A stretch of 8,846 nt of DNA from an uncultured Clostridia bacterium (GCA_945877525.1 CAMDVP010000123.1:1-8846), one strand, 5' to 3'; shown: positions 1 to 7,207, counted from the stretch's first letter. A program made the numbers and translations. The notes: generated by a model from the sequence alone, not told the origin.

Positions 1-1
1 C

Positions 2-1192
2 ATCCGCCTCAACGGCATGACCGCCGGGGAAACCACCGCCCTCACCCTCGCCATGCGTGACTCCGGCGATGTATGCGATCTCTCCGCCATCCCCGGCGTG
101 AAGGTGGACAAGCACTCCACCGGCGGCGTGGGCGATACCACCACCCTCGTCCTCGCGCCCCTGGTGGCGGCCTGCGGCGTTCCCGTGGCCAAGATGAGCG
201 GCCGGGGCCTGGGCCACACCGGCGGCACCCTGGACAAGCTGGAGTCCATCTCCGGCCTTTCGGTGGAGTTGACGGAGGAGCGCTTCATCCGCCAGGTGCA
301 GGACATCGGCGCGGCCGTCATTGGGCAGACAGGCGCCCTGGCCCCAGCGGACAAGACGCTCTACGCCCTGCGGGACGTGACCGCCACCGTGGACAGCCTT
401 CCGCTGATTGCCTCCTCCATCATGTCCAAGAAGCTGGCCTCCGGCGCGGACGCCATCGTGCTGGACGTCAAAACCGGCTCCGGCGCCATTATGCAGACGC
501 TGGAAGGATCCATCGAACTGGCAAAGGCCATGGTGGATATCGGCGCCCTGGCAGGCAAGCCGGTTACGGCGGTGGTCACTGGCATGGAGCAGCCCCTGGG
601 TACCCATGTGGGCAACGCCCTGGAGGTCAAGGATGCCATCGATGTGCTCTCCGGCCGCACCCGGGGCGACCTGCTGGCGGTGTCCCTGCTGCTGGGTGGG
701 CACATGCTGGTGCTGGCCGGACGCGCCGCTACCCCTGAGGAGGGAAGCGCGCTGCTGCAGGAAGCGCTGGATTCCGGCCGGGGACTGCAGAAATTCAGGG
801 AGATGATCGCCGCCCAGGGCGGGGATCCTGCCGTGTGCGACGATGTGACCCTTCTGCCCCAGCCAGCGGTGATCCGCCAGGTGGCCGCAGGCCACACGGG
901 CTATGTGAAGGATATGGATACCATGGCCCTGGGACTGGCAGCGCAGGCCATGGGCGCGGGACGTATCCGCAAGACAGATGCGCTTGACTACTCCGTTGGC
1001 TTCATCCTGCCCGTGCGCATAGGCGACCGGGTGGAGAAGGATACGGAGCTGTGCACCCTCTACGCCCGCAATGAGGAGGAAGCGGCCCGGGCCGAAGCAT
1101 CCATCCGCGGAGCTATTACCTTCTCTGATGCGCCTGTGGAACGTCCGCCGCTATGCTATGCCGTGGTGACCCGGGACGGCGTGACCCGATGA
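2..1192 (+). CDS. pdp: Pyrimidine-nucleoside phosphorylase, 5' end cut by window edge
   Basis: This cytosolic salvage enzyme splits uridine, thymidine or deoxyuridine with phosphate to give the free base and (deoxy)ribose-1-phosphate. The open frame runs in from base 2, giving 396 visible residues; by recalled alignment to the about 433-residue Bacillus Pdp, roughly 44 N-terminal residues lie outside the window. The ATG codons at 17 and 53 are internal. The phosphate-binding segment KHSTGGVGDT is encoded from about 110. The family signature SGRGLGHTGGTLDKLE is encoded at 197-244. The segment YALRDVT...LIASSIMSKK, which carries the base-contacting Arg, Ser and Lys of the family, is encoded at about 361-435. 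The C-terminal domain is complete. The Bacillus-like sequence favours broad-specificity Pdp over strict thymidine phosphorylase DeoA, but specificity cannot be proven here. The stop overlaps the next start as ATGA, so the two genes are probably cotranscribed. Confidence 0.95.
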   Translation: MRLNGMTAGETTALTLAMRDSGDVCDLSAIPGVKVDKHSTGGVGDTTTLVLAPLVAACGVPVAKMSGRGLGHTGGTLDKLESISGLSVELTEERFIRQVQDIGAAVIGQTGALAPADKTLYALRDVTATVDSLPLIASSIMSKKLASGADAIVLDVKTGSGAIMQTLEGSIELAKAMVDIGALAGKPVTAVVTGMEQPLGTHVGNALEVKDAIDVLSGRTRGDLLAVSLLLGGHMLVLAGRAATPEEGSALLQEALDSGRGLQKFREMIAAQGGDPAVCDDVTLLPQPAVIRQVAAGHTGYVKDMDTMALGLAAQAMGAGRIRKTDALDYSVGFILPVRIGDRVEKDTELCTLYARNEEEAARAEASIRGAITFSDAPVERPPLCYAVVTRDGVTR

Positions 1193-1935
1193 ACCGGCAT
1201 GCTGCCTATGTGCGGGAGGTTCCCGGAAGCCGCTGCGCGGTGCTGTTCGTCCACGGCATTTTGGGTACGCCGAGATTCTTCGACTTTCTGCTGCCGGATA
1301 TTCCGCCGGACTGGACGGTGCACAATGTGCTGCTTTCCGGCCATGGCGGGGATGTGCGCGACTTTGCCCATGCCTCCATGGCGGCATGGCGCAGGCAGGT
1401 GGCGTCGGAGCTTTCCTGCCTGTCCGCCGCCCATGAGAGGGTGATTGTCTGCGGACATTCCATGGGGACGCTTCTGGCCATTGACGCGGCCCATGCCCAT
1501 CCCGAGCAGGTGCAGGGGCTTCTGCTGCTGGCGGTGCCGGTACGCCTGTCGCTGGATGTTCACAGCTGCCTGCGCTCCATAGCCCTGGCTCTTGGCATGA
1601 GGAATGCAGACCGGGAGGAAACCCGGGCACTCACCCGTGCCTATGGCGTGTCCGCCGACCGGCGGGTGTGGCGCTACGCGGGCTGGGTGCCCCGGTATCT
1701 GGAATTGTTTGGGGAAATCGCTGCGGTGCGCCGCATGCTGCCTGACCTTAAAACCCACGGCGTGGCTTTGCAATCGGCCCGGGATGAGATGGTATCCCTC
1801 CGCTCGCTGCGCTGTCTGGCACGGTGCCCCGCTCTGCAGATCGGGCTGCTTCCGGGCTCCGGGCACTACGCCTATGCCCCGGAGGACGAGAAGCGCATTC
1901 ATCAGGCATTGCTGGCGCTGGTGGCAAAGGCATGA
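1189..1935 (+). CDS. Alpha/beta-hydrolase (serine hydrolase, carboxylesterase or lipase-like)
   Basis: The protein has 248 residues. The start chosen is the ATG at 1189, which overlaps the upstream stop as ATGA; the frame stays open back to 1153, but those 12 extra codons would lie inside pdp. No convincing Shine-Dalgarno is visible, which fits translational coupling. The fold is recognised from the oxyanion-side VHGILG (residues 21-26), the nucleophile elbow GHSMG (89-93, Ser91), the acid in SARDEMVS (Asp199) and the catalytic His in GSGHYAY (His226). Order and spacing match small carboxylesterases and monoacylglycerol-lipase-like enzymes of Firmicutes (Est30 group). There is no signal peptide, so it should be cytosolic. 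The substrate is unknown. Coupling to a nucleoside phosphorylase suggests shared expression, but a link to nucleoside metabolism is only a guess. No clear terminator follows. Confidence 0.85.
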   Translation: MNRHAAYVREVPGSRCAVLFVHGILGTPRFFDFLLPDIPPDWTVHNVLLSGHGGDVRDFAHASMAAWRRQVASELSCLSAAHERVIVCGHSMGTLLAIDAAHAHPEQVQGLLLLAVPVRLSLDVHSCLRSIALALGMRNADREETRALTRAYGVSADRRVWRYAGWVPRYLELFGEIAAVRRMLPDLKTHGVALQSARDEMVSLRSLRCLARCPALQIGLLPGSGHYAYAPEDEKRIHQALLALVAKA

Positions 1936-1965
1936 TGGGCGGCAAGTTTTTTCTTTGTTCTGAAA

Positions 1966-1990
1966 CGGCCTGCGGCGTTGACGCGGGCCG
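1966..1990. repeat. Inverted repeat overlapping the azlC -35 box
   Basis: The arms CGGCCTGCG (1966-1974) and CGCGGGCCG (1982-1990) are complementary at eight of nine positions, and the ninth would be a G-U pair in RNA. The spacer is 7 bases. The repeat covers the -35 hexamer of the azlC promoter, so it could be an operator. As RNA from the upstream hydrolase gene it could form a stem, but no T-run follows it, so it does not look like an intrinsic terminator. Its function is inference. Confidence 0.45.
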
Positions 1991-2006
1991 CTTGCCGTGT
2001 TAGGAT
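1978..2006 (+). promoter_or_regulatory. Sigma-A/sigma-70 type promoter of azlCD
   Basis: The -35 hexamer is TTGACG (1978-1983) and the -10 hexamer is TAGGAT (2001-2006), separated by exactly 17 bases. A TG dinucleotide one base upstream of the -10 (1998-1999) makes it an extended -10. Transcription would start near 2013, leaving a leader of about 30 bases before azlC. This is the best promoter match I found in the window. Confidence 0.7.
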
Positions 2007-2020
2007 GATTGCTGTTCACA

Positions 2021-2043
2021 TGATGACAAAGGGGTCATTGACC
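2021..2043 (+). promoter_or_regulatory. azlC leader: Shine-Dalgarno in a small hairpin loop, overlapping a second palindrome
   Basis: The azlC Shine-Dalgarno AAAGGGG (2028-2034) lies 10 bases before the ATG at 2045. Bases 2021-2027 can pair with 2034-2040 (five Watson-Crick pairs plus two G-U pairs), leaving AAAGGG in the loop. An overlapping perfect inverted repeat, GGTCA-T-TGACC, occupies 2033-2043 just before the start codon. The two pairings share bases 2033-2040 and cannot both form. Whether either structure controls translation is not known. Confidence 0.35.
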
Positions 2044-2044
2044 A

Positions 2045-2746
2045 ATGAGCAAGTCCTTTCTGCAGGGCGTGAAGCACGGTATTCCCATTGCGCTGGGCTA
2101 TCTGTCGGTATCCTTTACCTTCGGTATGAAGGCCGTGGGCGACGGTCTCACCTGGGCCCAGGCAGTGCTGATTTCCATGACCAACGTCACCAGCGCCGGC
2201 CAGTTTGCCGGCCTGCCGCTGATGGTGGCCCAGGCCAGCCTGATTGAGGCGGCGCTCACCCAGCTGGTGATCAACCTCCGTTATGCGCTGATGAGCCTGT
2301 CGCTTTCCCAAAAGCTGGATCATACTATGACCACCCTGCACCGGATGGTCTTTTCCTTCTGCAACACGGATGAGATTTTCGCCGTGGCCTCCAGCCAGCC
2401 GGGGAAGGTGGGCAAGTGGTATCTCTACGGGCTGATGTCTACCCCCTGGCTGGGCTGGGCGCTGGGAACGCTGCTGGGCGCTGTGGCGGGGCAGTTGCTG
2501 CCGGTGTTTTTCCGGCAGGCACTGGGCATTGCCATCTACGGCATGTTTCTGGCCATTATTCTGCCTCCGGCGCGCAGGGAGCGGCCCGTGCGGGTGGTGG
2601 TGCTGCTGGCGGTGGGCATGAGCCTGTGCTTCCGCTATCTGCCTGTGCTTAACCGGCTGTCCAGCGGGTTTGTGATTATTATCTGCGCGGTGGTGGCCTC
2701 CGCCGTGGGCGCGCTGCTGTTCCCGGTAAAGGAGGATGCGCCGTGA
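2045..2746 (+). CDS. azlC: AzlC family branched-chain amino acid exporter, large subunit
   Basis: This integral membrane protein of 233 residues is the large partner of the AzlCD (BrnFE, LIV-E family) exporter. Related pairs export leucine, isoleucine, valine or methionine, and azlC in Bacillus confers azaleucine resistance. Visible family marks are the N-terminal GIPIALGYLSVSFTFG (residues 12-27), TSAGQFAGLPL (49-59) and the segment INLRYALMSLSLS (76-88). Several hydrophobic spans follow, including about 159-174, 182-196 and 206-226. The length is normal for the family. It has its own promoter and leader, and its stop overlaps the azlD start as GTGA, so the two subunits are translationally coupled. 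The exported substrate here cannot be read from sequence. Confidence 0.92.
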   Translation: MSKSFLQGVKHGIPIALGYLSVSFTFGMKAVGDGLTWAQAVLISMTNVTSAGQFAGLPLMVAQASLIEAALTQLVINLRYALMSLSLSQKLDHTMTTLHRMVFSFCNTDEIFAVASSQPGKVGKWYLYGLMSTPWLGWALGTLLGAVAGQLLPVFFRQALGIAIYGMFLAIILPPARRERPVRVVVLLAVGMSLCFRYLPVLNRLSSGFVIIICAVVASAVGALLFPVKEDAP

Positions 2747-3060
2747 GCTGGACGAATTTCTTCCCCTACCTGATTGTCATGGCCGGGGTGACCTACCTGA
2801 TCCGCATGCTGCCCATGACAGTGTTCCGCAGGGAAATCAAGAGCGTGTTTGTGCGGTCCTTCCTGCATTATGTGCCCTATGCGGTGCTGGGCGCCATGAC
2901 GTTTCCGGATGTGCTGTATGCTACGGGCAATCTGTGGACGGCGCTGGCGGGGCTGGTGGTGGCAGTGCTGATGGCCTGGCGGGGCTGGAGCCTGCTGACG
3001 GTGGCTGTGGGCGCGTGCCTGGCAGTGGCTGCGGCCCAGGGCGTGATGATGGTGCTGTGA
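2743..3060 (+). CDS. azlD: AzlD family branched-chain amino acid exporter, small subunit
   Basis: This 105-residue membrane protein is the small partner of AzlC. The start is the GTG at 2743, overlapping the azlC stop; it is supported by AAAGGAGG at 2728-2735, which is 7 bases upstream. The ATG at 2736 is in another frame and is not the start. Family marks are VTYLIRMLPM (residues 16-25) and FLHYVPYAVLGAMTFPDVL (40-58), followed by hydrophobic spans at about 65-79 and 83-104. The length matches the usual 100-110 residues. AzlD is normally required with AzlC for export. The gene is followed by a GC-rich stem-loop, so azlCD is probably a two-gene transcription unit. Confidence 0.92.
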   Translation: MSWTNFFPYLIVMAGVTYLIRMLPMTVFRREIKSVFVRSFLHYVPYAVLGAMTFPDVLYATGNLWTALAGLVVAVLMAWRGWSLLTVAVGACLAVAAAQGVMMVL

Positions 3061-3064
3061 TTGG

Positions 3065-3114
3065 AAGGGGCGCTTTCCCGGGAGGGGGAGCGCCCCTTGT
3101 GCACCCGATTTTTT
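3065..3114 (+). terminator. Stem-loop downstream of azlD, probable but non-canonical terminator
   Basis: AAGGGGCGCT (3065-3074) and AGCGCCCCTT (3089-3098) form a perfect 10-bp stem around a 14-base loop that contains CCCGGG and a G-run. A TTTTTT run is present at 3109-3114, but it begins 10 bases after the stem instead of directly at its foot. It could therefore be a weak intrinsic terminator or an mRNA-stabilising structure. Confidence 0.55.
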
Positions 3115-3130
3115 CCCGGCGTGGGAGGGG

Positions 3131-3160
3131 TTCATGACCCTGTGTCGAATTTCCTACTTT
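3131..3160 (+). promoter_or_regulatory. Possible weak promoter for the comEC operon
   Basis: The stretch 3131-3175 is more AT-rich than its surroundings and lies between the azlD stem-loop and the first gene of the operon. The best pair I see is TTCATG (3131-3136) and TACTTT (3155-3160) with an 18-base spacer, which is a poor -35. TATCTT at 3160-3165 is an alternative -10. A TTGACT at 3165-3170 has no -10 at the right distance before the Shine-Dalgarno. A promoter is expected here from context, but its exact position is uncertain. Confidence 0.25.
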
Positions 3161-3190
3161 ATCTTTGACTGATACAGGAGGCGGCGCAGG

Positions 3191-3919
3191 ATGAAGCTGA
3201 TCTGTTTGGGTGTGAACGGCCCCTTTCCCGCGGCGGAGGGCGCGACCTCGGGTTATCTGGTGGCATCGGGGAATGCGCGGCTGATGCTGGACATGGGCAG
3301 CGGCACGCTCTCGGCGCTGACCCGCTATATGCCTCCGGAGGGCCTGACGGCGGTGCTGCTGTCCCACTGGCATTTTGACCATTGCAGCGACATGCTGCCG
3401 CTGATTTACCGCATGGAGAGCCTGCTGACTTCCGGGGTGCGACCACTGGAGGTGTATGGCCCCGCGGACGGATGCTCCCCGGTGCGCCACGCGCTGGAGG
3501 ACAGTCCGGCCTTCCGCCTGCATGAGGTGACTGCCGGCGAGCGGCTGACCCTGGACGGGGTACAGGTGCTGGTGGGGCCGGCGCGGCATCCTGTGCCTGC
3601 GGTGGGCTATCGCCTGACGTCGGAGGGCCGCAGCCTGTGCTATACCGGCGACACCAACGAGGTGGAGGGCCTTGATGACTTTGCCCGGGGCGCGTCGCTG
3701 CTGCTGGCGGACGGCCTGTTCCCGGAGGATGCGTGGGCGGCGGGCAAGCCGCATCTGTCAGCCAGACGGGCTGCGCTGCTGGCCCGGGAGGCCGGGGCGG
3801 AAAAGCTGCTCATCACCCACCTGCATCCGGCCATTGATCCCATTTCCCTGCTGGAGGAGGCCCGCGCCGTGCGGCCTGACGCGGCGCTGGCGCAGCGCTT
3901 TGGCGTGACAGAACTGTGA
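3191..3919 (+). CDS. MBL-fold metallohydrolase, YhfI / RNase Z-like
   Basis: The protein has 242 residues and belongs to the metallo-beta-lactamase superfamily; it probably hydrolyses a phosphodiester or similar bond using two metal ions. The metal motif HWHFDH (residues 59-64) fits HxHxDH. Further candidate ligands are His133 in ARHPVPAVGY, Asp154 in YTGDTN, His188 in KPHLS and His210 in THLH. The opening GVNGPFPAAEGATSGYL resembles Bacillus YhfI, a cytosolic protein of about the same length and poorly defined function. The length is too short for RNase Z, and the long flexible arm of that enzyme is not apparent, so tRNA 3' processing is less likely. The ATG at 3191 is preceded by AGGAGG at 3176-3181, spaced 9 bases. 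It is the first gene of the operon, and its stop overlaps the comEC start as GTGA. Confidence 0.85.
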   Translation: MKLICLGVNGPFPAAEGATSGYLVASGNARLMLDMGSGTLSALTRYMPPEGLTAVLLSHWHFDHCSDMLPLIYRMESLLTSGVRPLEVYGPADGCSPVRHALEDSPAFRLHEVTAGERLTLDGVQVLVGPARHPVPAVGYRLTSEGRSLCYTGDTNEVEGLDDFARGASLLLADGLFPEDAWAAGKPHLSARRAALLAREAGAEKLLITHLHPAIDPISLLEEARAVRPDAALAQRFGVTEL

Positions 3920-6198
3920 AGCCGCGTGCGCTGGCGTGGCTTGTGCCCGCATCCGCTGCCGCGCTGACGGCAGGGATTGCCCTGGGTCGAGGGGCAGAGG
4001 CGGCGCTGCCCGGCATCTTTGCGCTGCCGCTGGCACTGGCGGCGCTGGCGCTGCTTCGGGGAAAGCCCCGCCGGGCAGCGGCCATGATCATGGTGCTGGC
4101 GCTGGGATTTGTGCTGGGGCAGCGGGCGTACCATCCGGCGCTTCCCGCGGAAGGGGACTGCTGTGTATCCGGCGTCATCGGCACAGAGCTTCGCTATCGT
4201 GCCGACGGGCAGGTGCGGGCTGTGCTGCGGGAGGTTACCCTGGATGGGGAGCCGCTTTCCGGCGGCGCGTACTGGAGCTTTTACCTCCGGGACGGGGAGG
4301 AGCTTCCGCCGGAGATTGCCCCGGGCAGGCGCGTAACCATGACGGCGCGGGTGTATCATCCCCAGGGCGCGACAAACCCGGAGGGCTATGACTTCCGGGA
4401 GGCGCTGCTGCAGCAGCGGGTGCTGGTGGGGGTCTACGGCCGGGATGGTCTGACGGCGCAGGATGCTCCCGGCAGTCTGCCGGGCATGGCCGCGGCGGTA
4501 CGGAGCAGCCTGACTGCGCAGCTGAAGGCGGTCATGGGCGAGGAGGCGGGCGGTTATGCCGCCGCCATGCTGCTGGGCAGCCGGGAGCAGGTGCCCGAGG
4601 AAGATCGGGAAGCCTTTGCACGGCTGGGCATTGCGCATCTGCTGACGGTGTCCGGGCTGCATGTGGGGCTGATATTTGCTGCGGTGGCGGCGCTTTTGCG
4701 GCGCACAGGGCTGTCCCGCCGATGGCGCTTTGTGCTCACGGCGGTGTTGCTTGGGCTGTACTGCCTGATCACCGGGCTGAATCCGCCGGTGATCCGCGCA
4801 GCGTTGCTGATGCTTTTGTGGGAGTATGGCGCGCTGCGCCGCAGGCCGCGGATTGCCCTGCATCTGCTGTGTGCCGCATGGATGGGCATGCTGGCGCTGT
4901 CTCCTACGCTGCTGACGAGTATGAGCTTTCAGCTGACCTTCGGGGCCATGCTGGGGCTGGGAATGGTGACGCCCTGGCTTCAGGAATTGTGGCAGCCTGC
5001 GCATGGCGCGACGGCGAAGCTGTGGTCGGGGTGCTGCGCCGCGGTGGGCGCGCAGGCGGGAATCCTTCTGCCGGAACTGTACTGGTTTCAGGAGTTGCCG
5101 CTGCTGGGGCTTTTGCTGAATGTGGCGGTCATGCTTCTGGCCGGGGCAATGATGAGCCTGTGCTGGCTGACGCTGCTGCTTTTGCCCCTGCCGCCCCTCG
5201 CCTCGCTGGCGGGAAGCGGCGCGGCAATGCTTTTGCGTGTGCTGGTCTCCGGCGTGCGCGTCCTGGGCAGCCTGCAGGGCATCACCCTGTGGACGGCCCG
5301 GGCGGGGCTTCTGACCGCGCTTGGCTGTGCGGTGCTGCTGCTGGCGCTGAGCCGCTGCTGGCCCGGACGCGGGCGGCTTCCCGCCGTGCTGGCAGGGCTT
5401 GCGGCGATTGCGCTGTCGGTGAGCCCGGCGCCCCATACGACCACGGAATACATTCAGTTCAGCGTGGGCGAGGCGGATGCGGCGCTTCTGTGGGACAAAG
5501 GCGCTGCCGTGGCCATCGACGCGGGCGAGGACGGCGGAGCATTGGCAGATTATCTCCATGCCAAACGCCTTGGCCTGGATGCGCTGGTGCTGACCCATCT
5601 TCATTGGGACCATGCCGGGGGAATATCGGCGCTGATGGAGCAGAGAATTCCGGTGAAGGTCTGTTATCTGCCCTATGGCGCGACGGACGCAGTGGTGGAC
5701 GAAAAGCTGCTGGAACTGCTGGCGCAGCTTGCGCATACGGGTACGACGTTTGTTCAGATGGGCCGGGGAGATGAAATCAGCCTGCCCTGTGGCTCCCTGA
5801 TGGCGCTGTGGCCGGAGGAGGGGAAGATCCGCCCGGGGCAGAACGCCAACATGTATTGTCTGACGCTGCTGGCCAGGGTACGCGGCAGTACGCTGCTGCT
5901 TACCGGCGACCTGGACGGGCGTTACGAGCTGTATGCCGCATGTCCCGCGGATGTGCTGAAGGCGGCGCACCACGGCTCAGCGGGCAGCACCTCGGAAGCG
6001 TTTCTTGCGGCGGTGTCGCCGGAGCTGGTGCTGCTATCCAGCGGCAGAGAGGCGCGGTACAACGCTCTCTCGCAGCGCTGCGGGGAGATTCCGCTGATGG
6101 ATACCCGCACCTGCGGCGCGATGATCCTTCATATCGATGATAACGGCCTGACCGTGGAGGCTATGCGGCAGGTCGGAAAGGACGGACATGGATCGTAA
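3916..6198 (+). CDS. comEC: ComEC/Rec2 DNA-uptake channel protein
   Basis: ComEC is the inner-membrane channel that moves single-stranded DNA into the cell during natural transformation. This copy is intact at 760 residues with all three expected parts. An N-terminal region has two hydrophobic spans (about 8-25 and 33-69) followed by a soluble DUF4131/OB-like part (80-185). The polytopic competence domain (about 205-505) contains the signature HLLTVSGLHVG (241-251). A C-terminal metallo-beta-lactamase domain (about 511-760) carries HLHWDH (561-566), TGDLDG (663-668) and AHHGS (684-688). The usual opening motif DVGQGD of that domain reads SVGEAD here (516-521). The start is the GTG at 3916, overlapping the previous stop, with no Shine-Dalgarno; the protein begins MKPRALAW. 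Its end overlaps holA by 11 bases. Intact comEC alone does not show that the organism is competent. Confidence 0.95.
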   Translation: MKPRALAWLVPASAAALTAGIALGRGAEAALPGIFALPLALAALALLRGKPRRAAAMIMVLALGFVLGQRAYHPALPAEGDCCVSGVIGTELRYRADGQVRAVLREVTLDGEPLSGGAYWSFYLRDGEELPPEIAPGRRVTMTARVYHPQGATNPEGYDFREALLQQRVLVGVYGRDGLTAQDAPGSLPGMAAAVRSSLTAQLKAVMGEEAGGYAAAMLLGSREQVPEEDREAFARLGIAHLLTVSGLHVGLIFAAVAALLRRTGLSRRWRFVLTAVLLGLYCLITGLNPPVIRAALLMLLWEYGALRRRPRIALHLLCAAWMGMLALSPTLLTSMSFQLTFGAMLGLGMVTPWLQELWQPAHGATAKLWSGCCAAVGAQAGILLPELYWFQELPLLGLLLNVAVMLLAGAMMSLCWLTLLLLPLPPLASLAGSGAAMLLRVLVSGVRVLGSLQGITLWTARAGLLTALGCAVLLLALSRCWPGRGRLPAVLAGLAAIALSVSPAPHTTTEYIQFSVGEADAALLWDKGAAVAIDAGEDGGALADYLHAKRLGLDALVLTHLHWDHAGGISALMEQRIPVKVCYLPYGATDAVVDEKLLELLAQLAHTGTTFVQMGRGDEISLPCGSLMALWPEEGKIRPGQNANMYCLTLLARVRGSTLLLTGDLDGRYELYAACPADVLKAAHHGSAGSTSEAFLAAVSPELVLLSSGREARYNALSQRCGEIPLMDTRTCGAMILHIDDNGLTVEAMRQVGKDGHGS

Positions 6199-7207
6199 GG
6201 AATTTCTGCAGGCAGTGAAGGCGAACAGTGTGCATGGGGCATATCTGTTTGAAGGGGTGGAAGAGAATATCAAGGCGGTAGCCCTTGCTGCCCTGCGCGG
6301 TCAGATTTTGCCGGAGGGGCTGGAGGAACTGAATGAAAACCTGATGGACAACCCTCCCACCGACGCGCTGATTGCCGCGGCGGAAACGCTGCCCTTTTTG
6401 GCGGACAAGCGCCTGGTGGTGGTACGGGAGCATCCTGCGCTCTCTGGCAAGGCCGAGGCGGAGGAACGGTTGACGGATTACCTGGCCCATGTGCCGGACA
6501 GCTGCGTGATGGTGTTCCTCTGCCGGGGCAAGGCGGACGCCCGCAAGAAGCTCTACCGTGCCATCCAGAAGCATGGCGCAGTGGTGACCTTTTCTCCCCT
6601 GAGCGACGCGGAACTGAATGCGTGGATCATCAAATCCTTTCACGCCCTTGGCAAGCGATGCGCGCCGCAGACGGCCTCGATCCTTGCCTTCACCGTGGGA
6701 AACGATACCGCGCTGCTTCGGGCTGAAATGGAGAAAATATCAGCCCTGTGCGGCGAAAGGGAAGAAGTGGCCGACGAGGATGTGCGGGCCGTTGCCACCC
6801 GCTCCATCGAATGCACAGTATTTGACATGGTGGACGCGGTGGTGGCCGGACAGGAGGGACGGGCGTTCTCCCTTTTGAAGGATATGCTGCTTTCCGGCAG
6901 CGACCGCATCGGCATTCTGGCCATGCTTTTGCGCCAGTATCGCCTGCTGCAGCATGTGAAGATCATGCAGTTTGAGAAAAAGCCCGCTCAGGAAATCAAG
7001 CAGAGGCTGGGAATTGCGCCCTTTGCGGCAGAACGGTGCATTCGCCAGGCGGCGGCCTATTCCGGACGGGAAATCAAGCAGGCGGTGGATATCTGCCTGG
7101 ACACGGAATACCGCATCAAAAGCGGCCGGCTGAACCAGGAGGGCGCTCTGGAAGCAGCCATGCTGGCGATTTTTGACCTGCGGCATGCCCGGCAGGAAGG
7201 AGGGTGA
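6188..7207 (+). CDS. holA: DNA polymerase III delta subunit
   Basis: HolA is the clamp-loader subunit that opens the beta sliding clamp and, with delta-prime and tau/gamma, loads it on DNA. The protein has 339 residues, normal for the Gram-positive form. Recognisable features are the N-terminal HGAYLFEGVEE (16-26), the characteristic ETLPFLADKRLVVVRE (66-81), and the C-terminal collar domain with MLLRQYRLLQHVK (246-258) and CLDTEYRIKSGR (303-314). The ATG at 6188 lies inside the end of comEC and is preceded by AAAGGA (6177-6182), spaced 5 bases. The comEC-holA order is common in Firmicutes. In many of them rpsT follows; it does not here. Confidence 0.93.
   Translation: MDRKEFLQAVKANSVHGAYLFEGVEENIKAVALAALRGQILPEGLEELNENLMDNPPTDALIAAAETLPFLADKRLVVVREHPALSGKAEAEERLTDYLAHVPDSCVMVFLCRGKADARKKLYRAIQKHGAVVTFSPLSDAELNAWIIKSFHALGKRCAPQTASILAFTVGNDTALLRAEMEKISALCGEREEVADEDVRAVATRSIECTVFDMVDAVVAGQEGRAFSLLKDMLLSGSDRIGILAMLLRQYRLLQHVKIMQFEKKPAQEIKQRLGIAPFAAERCIRQAAAYSGREIKQAVDICLDTEYRIKSGRLNQEGALEAAMLAIFDLRHARQEGG

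Noticed and set aside
1156..2019. A 287-codon minus-strand frame opposite the alpha/beta-hydrolase
   Set aside because: It has no recognisable domain and would erase the hydrolase gene, which has a full catalytic triad, and also the azlC promoter.
2736..3137. A plus-strand frame starting at the ATG at 2736
   Set aside because: It is out of frame with azlD and has no membrane pattern; the GTG at 2743 gives the AzlD protein.
3165..3170. TTGACT as the -35 of the comEC operon promoter
   Set aside because: A -10 at 17 bases would fall next to the start codon and over the ribosome site, and no -10-like hexamer is there.
4722..5774. A 350-codon plus-strand frame inside comEC
   Set aside because: It is an out-of-frame shadow of comEC, Ala/Gly/Arg-rich, with no domain.
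3640..5973. A 777-codon open frame on the minus strand opposite comEC
   Set aside because: Its translation is a low-complexity, Gln/Arg/His-rich string with no recognisable domain. It is the mirror of GC-rich coding DNA; the plus strand carries clear MBL hydrolase and ComEC motifs over the same span.
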